Counted from the first letter of the stretch, positions 33,181 through 39,948 are shown. The stretch: 40,122 bases of DNA from an uncultured Clostridia bacterium (GCA_934167685.1 CAKPLQ010000007.1:1-40122), one strand, 5' to 3'. Made by a program: numbers and translations. The notes: a model not told the origin generated them from the sequence alone.

Positions 33181-33905
33181 TTTTCTTCTCCCATTTTTTC
33201 AATTTCATATACAAGTTTATTTCTAGCCTCATCCAACATATAAAAACCTGCTGATGGATTTACATCAAAAACAACATAATCATCATTTCTTTGTATCATA
33301 TCTACAGAAAATACATCTAATTTTAATACTGATGAAATTTTTATGCATGTTTTTTTTACACAATTTAGAATCTCAATATTGTTCTTAGCATATATATTTC
33401 CTTTTACAAAGTAAAATTTACTTTCTACGTTGCTTTCTATAGCCTCTTCTAAATAGAATTCATCACTATCAAATTTTTCGAAAAATTTATTTATTGTATT
33501 TACTGTATAGATTTTAAAGACCATACCTGCATGAATATTCTGTTTACAAAATATAGGCAGTTTTGTTTTATCAACTACTTCAAAGTTTTCAAATATTTGT
33601 GGTGTTTTTATATTATTATCAATTAGTTTTTTTTGCGTTTCCAATTTGGTATAATTTCTTTTAAAAAAATCTTTATTGAAAATATAACACTTGACTCTCT
33701 CAAGTAGATTTATCAATTCTTTAACCAAATAACTATTGCATAAAAAATAAATAATACTATTTTTTAATTTTTCCTCTTTATTCTCAGTCACCATAAAATC
33801 TTCTATCCAAATAATATTTGTCGGAATTTTAAGACTGTTCTTTATTTTTTCAGCACTCTTTTGATAATTTTCCTTTTTAGAAAGGAATATATTACATTTA
33901 TCCAT
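33177..33905 (-). CDS. ATP-grasp-type ligase, short form
   Basis: A 242-residue protein whose second half fits the ATP-grasp fold of the RimK/D-Ala-ligase type: FYLEEAIES, FYFVKGNIYAKNN, SSVLKLDVFSVDMIQRNDDYVVFDVNPSAGFYM, where the Asp and DVNPSAG supply Mg-ATP ligands. The N-terminal part (about 1-90) is weakly conserved and would bind the substrate. Such enzymes join a carboxylate to an amine, thiol or hydroxyl through an acyl phosphate. It has no good ribosome binding site: its ATG overlaps the NUDIX gene's end by 8 bases and it is probably translationally coupled. Confidence 0.75.
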   Translation of the reverse strand: MDKCNIFLSKKENYQKSAEKIKNSLKIPTNIIWIEDFMVTENKEEKLKNSIIYFLCNSYLVKELINLLERVKCYIFNKDFFKRNYTKLETQKKLIDNNIKTPQIFENFEVVDKTKLPIFCKQNIHAGMVFKIYTVNTINKFFEKFDSDEFYLEEAIESNVESKFYFVKGNIYAKNNIEILNCVKKTCIKISSVLKLDVFSVDMIQRNDDYVVFDVNPSAGFYMLDEARNKLVYEIEKMGEEK

Positions 33906-34311
33906 TTTCTATAATTTTTCTAACCTCTTCTTTTATTTCGTTCCATAATTTTTTTAAATTATCATGAGATAATGTTGTTTCAACATTGTTAAATTTTTCC
34001 CATACTGTAATTTCCTTGTCCTTTTCATTTATCTGTTCTTGAGATATTCCATCATCAATTGCTACATAAAGATAATTCTCAACATCTTCACCTCTTGGAG
34101 TAATATATCTTATTATTGCAATTTCTTTCTCACCCTCTATATGGCAATTATGTCCAGTTTCTTCTACCGTTTCTCTAATAGCACATTCTCGTAATGTTTC
34201 TCCATCTTCTAAATGTCCTTTTGGAAATGAAAATTCTCCTTTTCTAGATACTAATGCAACTTTTTGTGTTTCTAAATTTACTAATATACAACCTGCTTTT
34301 TTTACAATCAT
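33898..34311 (-). CDS. NUDIX hydrolase
   Basis: A 137-residue enzyme with a complete NUDIX box: GHLEDGETLRECAIRETVEETG (from about residue 32). The N-terminus AGCILVNLETQKVALVSRKGEFSFPKG is typical of the diadenosine-tetraphosphatase/ADP-ribose branch. It would cleave a nucleoside diphosphate linked to X. AGAGG is 9 nt before the ATG, and the A of the ATG is shared with the stop of the 69-residue gene (TAATG). It is the fourth gene of the cargo operon; hydrolysing a pathway nucleotide or a by-product would suit the context. Confidence 0.9.
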   Translation of the reverse strand: MIVKKAGCILVNLETQKVALVSRKGEFSFPKGHLEDGETLRECAIRETVEETGHNCHIEGEKEIAIIRYITPRGEDVENYLYVAIDDGISQEQINEKDKEITVWEKFNNVETTLSHDNLKKLWNEIKEEVRKIIENG

Positions 34312-34520
34312 TATATAAGTCCTCTCTTTCCTTTAACTTTTTCTTTTAATTTTTTTACATATTCTTTTTTATCACATATTTCTTTATTATAATAGCCTAT
34401 CAATTCATCTTTTTGATCATTATCTAGTTGTTCAATATTAATTTTATTTTCATTTATTTTTGAAATAATATTTTCTATTTCTCTTCTTTTTGTTTCATCA
34501 TACTTGTTATTATTTTTCAA
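34311..34520 (-). CDS. 69-residue charged helical protein
   Basis: Unknown. The product is Lys/Glu/Asn-rich and helical (YDETKRREIENIISKINENK, QLDNDQKDELIGYYNKEI) with a basic end. The start is TTG at 34520 with AGGAGG 6 nt upstream; it overlaps the kinase gene by 11 bases and the NUDIX gene by one. That tight fit and the strong ribosome binding site support it as a real gene. It is too large and charged to be an obvious RiPP precursor, but being small and next to a radical SAM enzyme it is the only candidate peptide substrate in the operon. Confidence 0.65.
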   Translation of the reverse strand: MKNNNKYDETKRREIENIISKINENKINIEQLDNDQKDELIGYYNKEICDKKEYVKKLKEKVKGKRGLI

Positions 34521-35184
34521 AGCTTTCCTCCTTTTCTAATGAATATTTCTTTTCACATTCATTTAATAGATTTTGAGCCTGTTTTATTTTTCTACCAAGT
34601 ACATCATTTTCTTTAATAAGTTCCATTAGTTTTTTTGTTTTATCATCAGAAAATATAACATTTTCGCCTTGAATTGTTAATTGTTTTTTATGTACATATT
34701 GTAAAAATTCTTTGAACATTTCTTCATTAATTTGTAAAGATGCCCCTCCATTAATAGTCCAACTTAAATCAGTCATCAAGCATCCTCCTCCATTATGCCA
34801 ATATTTTATTCTTTTTTTGTCTTTTTCTTGATCTCCCTCTTCTCTTCTTTGTTGTCTAATAAAATCTGGTGTTATAATTCCAATAAGTTCTGCATTAGGT
34901 ACTATAGCTGAAATTATCCCCCATTCTAAATCACTATGAACTGCATCTAGAACAACATTTTCCTCTAAATTTATATATTCCAAAATCATTTTAGTCATAT
35001 TATATGGATCTTTGTTAAATTCTTCTCTATACCATTTTGCCCAATCTTCTCTGCCTGTTTCTTCTTTACAAATATACTCAACAATCTCCTTTTTGTTATA
35101 TACTTTAAAACCGTATTTTACTGGTATGTTATTTGCAAAATAACTTTTCCCTGATGCATGTAGTCCTGTTAATGCTATTAACAT
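34510..35184 (-). CDS. P-loop kinase/ATPase of the AdK-like type
   Basis: A 224-residue P-loop protein: GLHASGKS at residues 7-14, then FANNIPVKYGFKVYNKKEIVEYIC, and VVLDAVHSDLEWGIISAIVPNAELIGIITP as the Walker-B-like strand. The RRQEGD-type lid (RQQRREEGDQEKDKKR) fits the dephospho-CoA kinase/cytidylate-kinase-like families found beside NUDIX genes. The substrate is unknown, probably a small phosphorylated or nucleoside compound. GGAGG is 11 nt before the ATG. It is second in the cargo operon, 37 bases after the radical SAM gene. Confidence 0.8.
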   Translation of the reverse strand: MLIALTGLHASGKSYFANNIPVKYGFKVYNKKEIVEYICKEETGREDWAKWYREEFNKDPYNMTKMILEYINLEENVVLDAVHSDLEWGIISAIVPNAELIGIITPDFIRQQRREEGDQEKDKKRIKYWHNGGGCLMTDLSWTINGGASLQINEEMFKEFLQYVHKKQLTIQGENVIFSDDKTKKLMELIKENDVLGRKIKQAQNLLNECEKKYSLEKEESFEK

Positions 35185-35221
35185 TTTATTTTTATCCTCC
35201 CAACTATTTATCTATAACACT

Positions 35222-36391
35222 TTATTTTTTATCATTTAAATATTTTTGTATATAAGCTAAACAATATGTTTCTTGTATATTGGGTTGTTTATTATATTCA
35301 TCAAGATTGTCTCTCAAAAACTTTAATCCATCCATTTTTTGTAACTCATTCCAAAACTCCCTCCAGTTTGATATGTTTCTAATATTTTCTATTGCTGGAA
35401 ACTCTTGAGCAGACAAAAAACCACATAATTGTATATCACCATCAGGCATTATTGCTATTGCTCTCTGTCCTGCTTTACATCCTCTAATTGTAAAAGGTAA
35501 TTTTATCCTTGAATGTACTCCCTCATCATTACGTAAGTAATGCCCATTTACATATGAACCTTTTTGTATTATATCTTGTAATTGTTCTCGAACATAGTCA
35601 TAATCTTCTGCTGTTAACATATTATTTTTTAGTTTTTTACCTCTTCCAGACTCTATAAACCTTCTAATAAATAATGTTATTTTGTTTTTATCCATTTCCT
35701 TAGCTAATTTAATTACGTCTTCCATATTTGACTTCATTATAACTGTATTAACTCTAACATTTAATCCTACATTTTTCAAATAATATAATCCTTTTATTGC
35801 TTTCTCATAACTGCCAATTCCCCTAATACTATCATGCATTTCTTTTGTTCCATCGATACTAACAACAACTTTCTTTAATCCCGCTTCTTTTAATTTAATA
35901 GCAATTTTTCCTGTGACTAATGTAGCGTTTGTTCCAATAGAAGTACAAACTCCATTGTCATCTGCTAATTTTATAAGATCATATATTCCATCAAACATTA
36001 GTGGTTCTCCACCAGTAAATCTTATTTCTTGAATTCCTGCATCTATTAAATCTTGTACTAATTTTTTTAGTTCTTCTAAATTTAATTGATTTAGCATTAA
36101 CTTTCCTGAATTATTTAAACAATGTTTGCATCTCAAATTACATTCTCGTGTCAGTTCTAAATAAGCAATATCTGCAAAACTAAACTGATTCTCCAAGCTT
36201 CTATTATTTAATGGTATGTACTTTATTTTATAACTTTCTCTCATTTTGTTTGCTAATGTATCTTCTGGAAAATTTTTCTTTTCTAAAATCTTTTCTAATT
36301 CTTCTTTATTTACATACTCTCTTTTACCTGTTTCTACTATTGAAACAGTTGCTCCAAATACTTCTTCTCTAATATTAATATTATATTTCAT
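35222..36391 (-). CDS. Radical SAM protein with SPASM-like C-terminus
   Basis: A 389-residue radical SAM enzyme. The [4Fe-4S] motif is C84-x3-C88-x2-C91 (ECNLRCKHCLN), followed by FTGGEPL at about 125-131 and VVVSIDGTKEMHDSIRG. The C-terminal part has Cys305, Cys323 and Cys377 in a shortened SPASM-like arrangement (GCKAGQRAIAIMPDGDIQLCG). The N-terminal 60 residues look like a small beta/alpha peptide-recognition domain (VFGATVSIVETGKREYVNKEELEKIL). Such enzymes mature RiPP peptides or act on small substrates. AAGGGAG precedes the ATG. First gene of the six-gene cargo operon, with a perfect promoter. Confidence 0.88.
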   Translation of the reverse strand: MKYNINIREEVFGATVSIVETGKREYVNKEELEKILEKKNFPEDTLANKMRESYKIKYIPLNNRSLENQFSFADIAYLELTRECNLRCKHCLNNSGKLMLNQLNLEELKKLVQDLIDAGIQEIRFTGGEPLMFDGIYDLIKLADDNGVCTSIGTNATLVTGKIAIKLKEAGLKKVVVSIDGTKEMHDSIRGIGSYEKAIKGLYYLKNVGLNVRVNTVIMKSNMEDVIKLAKEMDKNKITLFIRRFIESGRGKKLKNNMLTAEDYDYVREQLQDIIQKGSYVNGHYLRNDEGVHSRIKLPFTIRGCKAGQRAIAIMPDGDIQLCGFLSAQEFPAIENIRNISNWREFWNELQKMDGLKFLRDNLDEYNKQPNIQETYCLAYIQKYLNDKK

Positions 36392-36421
36392 TTTTCTCCC
36401 TTTTTTCTCATTTTTGTTTAT

Positions 36422-36450
36422 ATTATACTATCATTACCATAAATTGTCAA
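36422..36450 (-). promoter_or_regulatory. Consensus promoter of the six-gene cargo operon
   Basis: Minus strand TTGACA (36450-36445), 17 bp, TATAAT (36427-36422), both perfect, 31 bp before the radical SAM ATG. Confidence 0.85.
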
Positions 36451-36492
36451 CGCAATATCATCTTTTTACCATCATAAACCTTGTTAATAAGT

Positions 36493-36798
36493 TTATTCAT
36501 TCCTAAACTCCTCTCTATAAATATCACCTATATTATAAAAATTATATAAATCCATTTTATCTTGGTACAAATCTAAATTTAGTTTTTTATCTATTCCACT
36601 TCTAATAATATCAACTTCATATCTTCCTTGATTTTTAGCAATATTCTTTATCATTTCTTTTTTATATTTAAGTATTCTTATTACCATTGTTACTAATTTT
36701 TCTCCTTCTTTTCCTTCAACTTTCTTCCCCCTTTTCTGCTTAATTTTTCTTTTCAAAATTGTTTTTAACAATTTTGCAGGATCAGGGATATATCTCAT
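36493..36798 (-). CDS. Hypothetical basic protein, 101 residues
   Basis: Not recognised and less certain than its neighbours. The product starts MRYIPDPAKLLKTILKRK, has a very basic centre (IKQKRGKKVEGKEGEKL) and an acidic end. The only possible ribosome binding site, GGGAG, touches the ATG, so translation would be poor. The frame stays open 19 codons further up, through a strong hairpin, and that stretch reads KATLLGSNRE, so this may be the end of a longer broken gene. It lies between the RepA_N-like gene and the radical SAM operon. Confidence 0.4.
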   Translation of the reverse strand: MRYIPDPAKLLKTILKRKIKQKRGKKVEGKEGEKLVTMVIRILKYKKEMIKNIAKNQGRYEVDIIRSGIDKKLNLDLYQDKMDLYNFYNIGDIYREEFRNE

Positions 36799-36806
36799 CT
36801 CCCGAT

Positions 36807-36836
36807 TACTGCCTAAAAGCGTGGCTTTTAGTAGTA
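36807..36836 (-). repeat. Strong hairpin before the 101-residue frame
   Basis: CTAAAAGC and GCTTTTAG around a 3-base loop, extended by TACT/AGTA with a small bulge. It has no U-tract. It could be a regulatory RNA structure or a mobile-element end. Confidence 0.5.
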
Positions 36837-36852
36837 TTACAAATATATTTTT

Positions 36853-36873
36853 GCGATATCAAATGTATATCGC
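36853..36873 (+). other. Hairpin with plus-strand T-run, after the RepA_N-like gene
   Basis: GCGATAT and ATATCGC with a 7-base loop, followed by ATTTTTATG on the plus strand only. It is 145 bases after the RepA_N-like stop on the opposite strand, so its role as a terminator is doubtful. Confidence 0.4.
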
Positions 36874-37017
36874 ATTTTTATGCAAAAAAATTCCATTTTC
36901 TAAAATTTATTTGCATATAAACTTGTCCAATCAAAATTACTATAATCTCTTTTGTTACTATAATTTTTATTTATATTATTTTTATATATTTTATTTGGTT
37001 GTAAAAATTCCAATTCT

Positions 37018-37413
37018 TTATTTGTATTTTTTTCTATTACCTATATGTAAATTTTCCTTTTCTTCATCTTCCGAATATATATCTAAAACATATATCTTAT
37101 ATGCTTTTCCTTTTCCTTGATTTTCTTGTTTTATTAATTTGGCATTTTCTAGTTCCTTAAAAACTTTTATTACTGTCTTACTACTTGATTTCAGAAATTC
37201 TCCCATTTCTTTTCTAGTTATAAAAGCATATATATTTCCATGTTCATCTACCTTATTATTCGTTCTTGATAAATTTAATTTATCTAGTATAAAGATATAA
37301 CCTAGCTGAGATAAAGGGCACAAAATCGATTTGTATGGTTCTGTGTATAAAATCTTTCTTGGTGCTTGGCAAAACTTAAATTTTAATTTCTGATTTATAT
37401 TTATATATTTCAA
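37018..37413 (-). CDS. RepA_N-type replication-initiator winged-helix protein
   Basis: A 131-residue protein. From about residue 14 it matches the RepA_N winged helix of plasmid/ICE replication initiators: FCQAPRKILYTEPYKSILCPLSQLGYIFILDKLNLSRTNN, VDEHGNIYAFITRKEMGEFLKSSSKTVIKVFKELENAKLIKQ and GKGKAYKIYVLDIY. The full RepA has a second domain of ~150 residues that is missing here, so it is a short form or remnant that may act as a regulator. The start is TTG at 37413 with GAGGTG just upstream. It shows plasmid- or ICE-related ancestry of the element. Confidence 0.75.
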   Translation of the reverse strand: MKYININQKLKFKFCQAPRKILYTEPYKSILCPLSQLGYIFILDKLNLSRTNNKVDEHGNIYAFITRKEMGEFLKSSSKTVIKVFKELENAKLIKQENQGKGKAYKIYVLDIYSEDEEKENLHIGNRKKYK

Positions 37414-37469
37414 TATTCACCTCTTTTCTTTTTGAAATTATGCTCTCATAATTTCTAATTTTCTTAAGT

Positions 37470-37504
37470 AAAAAAAGAACTACTAATTCCTAAATTAGCA
37501 ATCC
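37470..37504 (-). terminator. Terminator after the MazG-like gene
   Basis: A 12-bp stem including G-U pairs (arms 37504-37493 and 37488-37477, UAGG loop) followed on the minus strand by TTTTTTT. It closes the NUDIX/MazG-like pair. Confidence 0.75.
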
Positions 37505-37522
37505 TTTTTACTTTTTATAATT

Positions 37523-37912
37523 TCACTTTCTAAAATCTTTATTCAATTCTTTTTCCTCTTCTAGATTTCTCTTTTCTTCATCAACATATTCTAAAAAAAT
37601 TTTATTGTCAAATGCACCTTTCTTTTCTGCTTTAGATTTCATGACTTTATTTACCTCTTCCATACTATAACCTTTTAATTTCATTATAGCATTTATAACT
37701 TCCATTAAATCTCCAAGTTCCTCAATACTATTTCCTTCTATAAATTCATTAGCCTCTTCTAAAATCTTTCTATTTAACTCTTTCAAATATTCTATATCAT
37801 CAAGAATTCTATATTGACTTTTTCTACCTGGTTCGCTATCAATATTCTCAGGTATCCTATCTCTCACTAACTTATTATAAGTGTATCTAAAACTGTTACT
37901 TAATCCTTTCAT
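37523..37912 (-). CDS. MazG/PRA-PH-like nucleotide pyrophosphohydrolase
   Basis: A 129-residue all-helical protein. YNKLVRDRIPENI near residue 12 is the signature of the phosphoribosyl-ATP-pyrophosphohydrolase-like MazG family, and ILEEANEFI with EELGDLMEVINAIM supplies the four acidic metal ligands (E-x2-E and E-x2-D). It would hydrolyse a nucleoside triphosphate to monophosphate and pyrophosphate. Its ATG overlaps the stop of the NUDIX gene (ATGA), so the two are coupled. Confidence 0.85.
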   Translation of the reverse strand: MKGLSNSFRYTYNKLVRDRIPENIDSEPGRKSQYRILDDIEYLKELNRKILEEANEFIEGNSIEELGDLMEVINAIMKLKGYSMEEVNKVMKSKAEKKGAFDNKIFLEYVDEEKRNLEEEKELNKDFRK

Positions 37913-38457
37913 ATTTTATTGTTAAAAATCTCCTTCCTTTTATTTTTTAACCAATTAATTTCTCTGTAAAAGTCTTCATCATTCCAGTTGCTAAAAGTAT
38001 AGTTTAAATTATTGTCTTTTTTTACTTGTTCTATTTCTTCAATATTAACATATTTAACATCTGCAACTTCCTCTTTTTGCAATATGTAATCATCTATCTT
38101 ATAATTTACTATAAAAATAAAATTATATGAAAAACGTTTATTTTTATCATCACTTTTATGAATATCTACAACTTTAATTTGCTTTTTTGGAATTTCTATT
38201 CCTAATTCTTCTTTTACTTCCCTGAATATTACTTCTTCTACAGTTTCTCCACTATCAACTTGACCTCCTGTTTTTGCCCATTTATTTGGATTTCTCAATT
38301 TATTAGCTGTTCTTTTTTGTAAAAGAACCTCTCCCTTTTCATTCATTATCCAACAAGAAACTGTTCTTCTCCATAAGCCTTTGTTATATGCTACCCATCT
38401 TTCTTCAACTTGTCCTGTTAATTTATTATTTTCATCTACAATATCTACTAATTCCAT
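37909..38457 (-). CDS. NUDIX hydrolase, IPP-isomerase-like class
   Basis: A 182-residue protein. MELVDIVDENNKLTGQVEERWV and NKGLWRRTVSCWIMNEKGEVLLQKRTANKLRNPNKW are typical of the YfcD/IDI-like NUDIX class; the box is GGQVDSGETVEEVIFREVKEELG. Such proteins hydrolyse nucleotide sugars or act as isopentenyl-diphosphate isomerases; the Cys/Glu pair expected of IDI is not clear here, so hydrolase is preferred. GGGGGA lies 5-6 nt before the ATG. It is the first cargo gene counted from the right end. Confidence 0.88.
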   Translation of the reverse strand: MELVDIVDENNKLTGQVEERWVAYNKGLWRRTVSCWIMNEKGEVLLQKRTANKLRNPNKWAKTGGQVDSGETVEEVIFREVKEELGIEIPKKQIKVVDIHKSDDKNKRFSYNFIFIVNYKIDDYILQKEEVADVKYVNIEEIEQVKKDNNLNYTFSNWNDEDFYREINWLKNKRKEIFNNKI

Positions 38458-38517
38458 TCTATCCCCCTACATTTTTCTTTATTTTATCATAATTTCTAAT
38501 AATTTCATATATTATTT

Positions 38518-38569
38518 AATATTTTTATAAAAATATTGTTAGTATATAAATTTTAACAATACCATTGTT
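38518..38569. repeat. Two palindromes upstream of the NUDIX/MazG pair
   Basis: A perfect 20-bp A/T palindrome (38518-38537) and AACAAT-ACC-ATTGTT (38555-38569) lie 18 bp apart, 60-110 bp ahead of the NUDIX gene and within 130 bp of the element end. They could be operators or recombinase accessory sites. Confidence 0.45.
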
Positions 38570-38627
38570 TTAAATCTCAATAAATTAAATTTAAACAAAA
38601 AGTTCTAAATAACCTGTTTTTTATTTT

Positions 38628-38646
38628 CTATCACAAAAGTAATTGC
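38628..38646 (+). repeat. Element right arm (attL side)
   Basis: Plus strand CTATCACAAAAGTAATTGC, next to the core at 38649-38651; an inverted copy of the left arm with one mismatch (T for A at position 13). Confidence 0.85.
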
Positions 38647-38648
38647 TA

Positions 38649-38840
38649 CCACGCACAATTCATTGTAAATGCAATTTTGTTTTCTTCTGTTTGCACATTA
38701 TAAATCGGTAAATATTTTTCCGTAGTAGATGCGGGAATTGCACTTATATTCTTTATATTCGCAACAGCTATTAAAACTGCAACTGTCAATATTGATACTG
38801 CATATGTTTGTATTTTTTCTTTATTAAATATTAAAAACAT
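38649..38840 (-). pseudogene. pdaB: PdaB-type polysaccharide deacetylase, N-terminal fragment
   Basis: This holds the first 64 codons of the interrupted gene. Residues 11-31 are a signal-anchor helix (TYAVSILTVAVLIAVANI), followed by LPIYNVQTEENKIAFTMNCAW, where PdaB relatives have LPIYSVET...LTFDAAW. The frame then meets a TAG supplied by the element (38648-38646). GGAGG is 7 nt before the ATG. The residue expected to be the catalytic-base Asp is Asn in FTMNC, so even the restored protein may be catalytically altered. Upstream are GAATAAA and CATAAAAT, 13 bp apart, resembling a sigma-E type promoter. Confidence 0.9.
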
Positions 38841-38867
38841 AAAAAAACCTCCAAATTCTGATATTTA

Positions 38868-38895
38868 ATTTTATGCGGTTCTTTTAGTTTTATTC
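38868..38895 (-). promoter_or_regulatory. Possible sigma-E-type promoter of pdaB
   Basis: Minus strand GAATAAA (38895-38889), 13 bp, CATAAAAT (38875-38868). The -10 resembles the CATA-type box of mother-cell sporulation sigma factors; the -35 is a weak match. Confidence 0.3.
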
Positions 38896-38978
38896 TTAGC
38901 ATGAAAATTGTAAATTTATTTTTTTATTATTAGAGTTTTCTTCTATAACATATATTTATCCTTAATAAAATCAAGTTA

Positions 38979-39719
38979 TTAATTTTCTTCCACATCTCTT
39001 CTATAAAATATTTTTAATATTTTTTTATACATTGGAAACTTTATTTTATTTATTTCTTCTATAGTTTTCTTAATATCATATTCAATACTTAAACATTGAA
39101 AATCTACTTTTCCATTATTAATACTTAATATTCCTGCACTAGCCATATCATTATCAATAATACAACCTACGGCCCCAGTATTTATATACCATTTATCATC
39201 ATTACTATTCACGCTAATAGTATGTGTGTGCCCATATAAAAATATATCAGCATCTATTTTCTTAAACATCTTTTGATTATCCGCAATAGTAGGTCTTTTG
39301 ATAATTTTTTTATAATTTCCTTCTTCATTGCATGGATAATGTACAACATGTATTTTCTTATTTTCTATTTCAAAGCTTCTTGTTTCTGGCAATTCAATAA
39401 TAAAATTTTTAGACTCTTCACTTAGCTTGTTATGATTCCATTCATGATTTTTTATTTCCTCTGGACTCATTTTTCTCTTATCTTCATGCACTTCTCTTGG
39501 TAACCCCTCAATTAAATATTTTTCATGGTTTCCTCTTACTGATATTAAACTATGTTTTCTTTTAATTAACATCTGGACTGTTTCCTCTGGATTTGGTCCT
39601 ATTCCAATTATATCTCCACAACATATTATTTTCTCAACTTCTCTTCTATCAAATTCCTTTAATACAGCATCTAGGGCTTGAATATTACTATGAATATCCG
39701 TCATTATACCTATTCTCAT
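38979..39719 (-). CDS. Calcineurin-like metallophosphoesterase (YfcE/ApaH type)
   Basis: A 246-residue phosphodiesterase or phosphatase with every metal-binding motif: Asp8/His10 (MTDIHSN), Asp36 (CCGDIIGIGP), Asn64-His65 (VRGNHE), His127 (HVVHYP), and His164/His166 (LYGHTHT). The substrate cannot be told from the sequence. GGAGAG is 6-7 nt before the ATG. The promoter region has 15-bp direct repeats. It is the gene before pdaB on the same strand, 138 bases away. Confidence 0.92.
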   Translation of the reverse strand: MRIGIMTDIHSNIQALDAVLKEFDRREVEKIICCGDIIGIGPNPEETVQMLIKRKHSLISVRGNHEKYLIEGLPREVHEDKRKMSPEEIKNHEWNHNKLSEESKNFIIELPETRSFEIENKKIHVVHYPCNEEGNYKKIIKRPTIADNQKMFKKIDADIFLYGHTHTISVNSNDDKWYINTGAVGCIIDNDMASAGILSINNGKVDFQCLSIEYDIKKTIEEINKIKFPMYKKILKIFYRRDVEEN

Positions 39720-39785
39720 TTTTTATCTCTCCAAACATTAGTAATTAAAATCAATCAAATTTTTATAAAGATTTTTTTGCTTTTT

Positions 39786-39832
39786 ATCACACTTTTGCAA
39801 GTAATTTTATTACAAAAATCACATTTTTGCAA
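39786..39832 (-). promoter_or_regulatory. Direct repeats over the metallophosphoesterase promoter
   Basis: TTGCAAAAATGTGAT (39832-39818) and TTGCAAAAGTGTGAT (39800-39786) lie 32 bp apart on the minus strand, three helical turns. The first supplies the -35 TTGCAA (39832-39827), with TAAAAT (39809-39804) 17 bp further. A regulator binding both on one face is plausible. Confidence 0.55.
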
Positions 39833-39948
39833 ATAAAATTTATATCTAGTTACCTTTCGCAATTCAGCTAAAAGTATATTAAAAAATTTACAAAAAATAT
39901 ATATATTTTGTTATAAAATATGAATTGTAACTATCTTCAATATATGTT

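Larger units (their letters stand above)
30049..38651. mobile_element. Skin-like integrated element, 8.6 kb, in pdaB
   Basis: Both ends are defined by the sequence. The host gene is split exactly at a TGG codon (CCA on plus, 30049-30051 and 38649-38651). The ends carry inverted 19-bp arms differing at one base (30055-30073 and 38628-38646). Removing the element with one core copy restores the pdaB frame. Joining the two element ends gives a near-perfect palindrome (19-bp arms, 8-bp centre), the layout of an attP site for a large serine recombinase. A serine recombinase gene lies at the left end but is frameshifted. Cargo comprises 10 other genes, all on the minus strand. This parallels the skin element in Bacillus sigK and other elements in sporulation genes, but the target and cargo differ. 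Confidence 0.88.

Noticed and set aside
38646..38840. Independent 64-residue membrane peptide
   Set aside because: Its C-terminal half matches the start of PdaB and its stop codon comes from the inserted element; it is a gene fragment.
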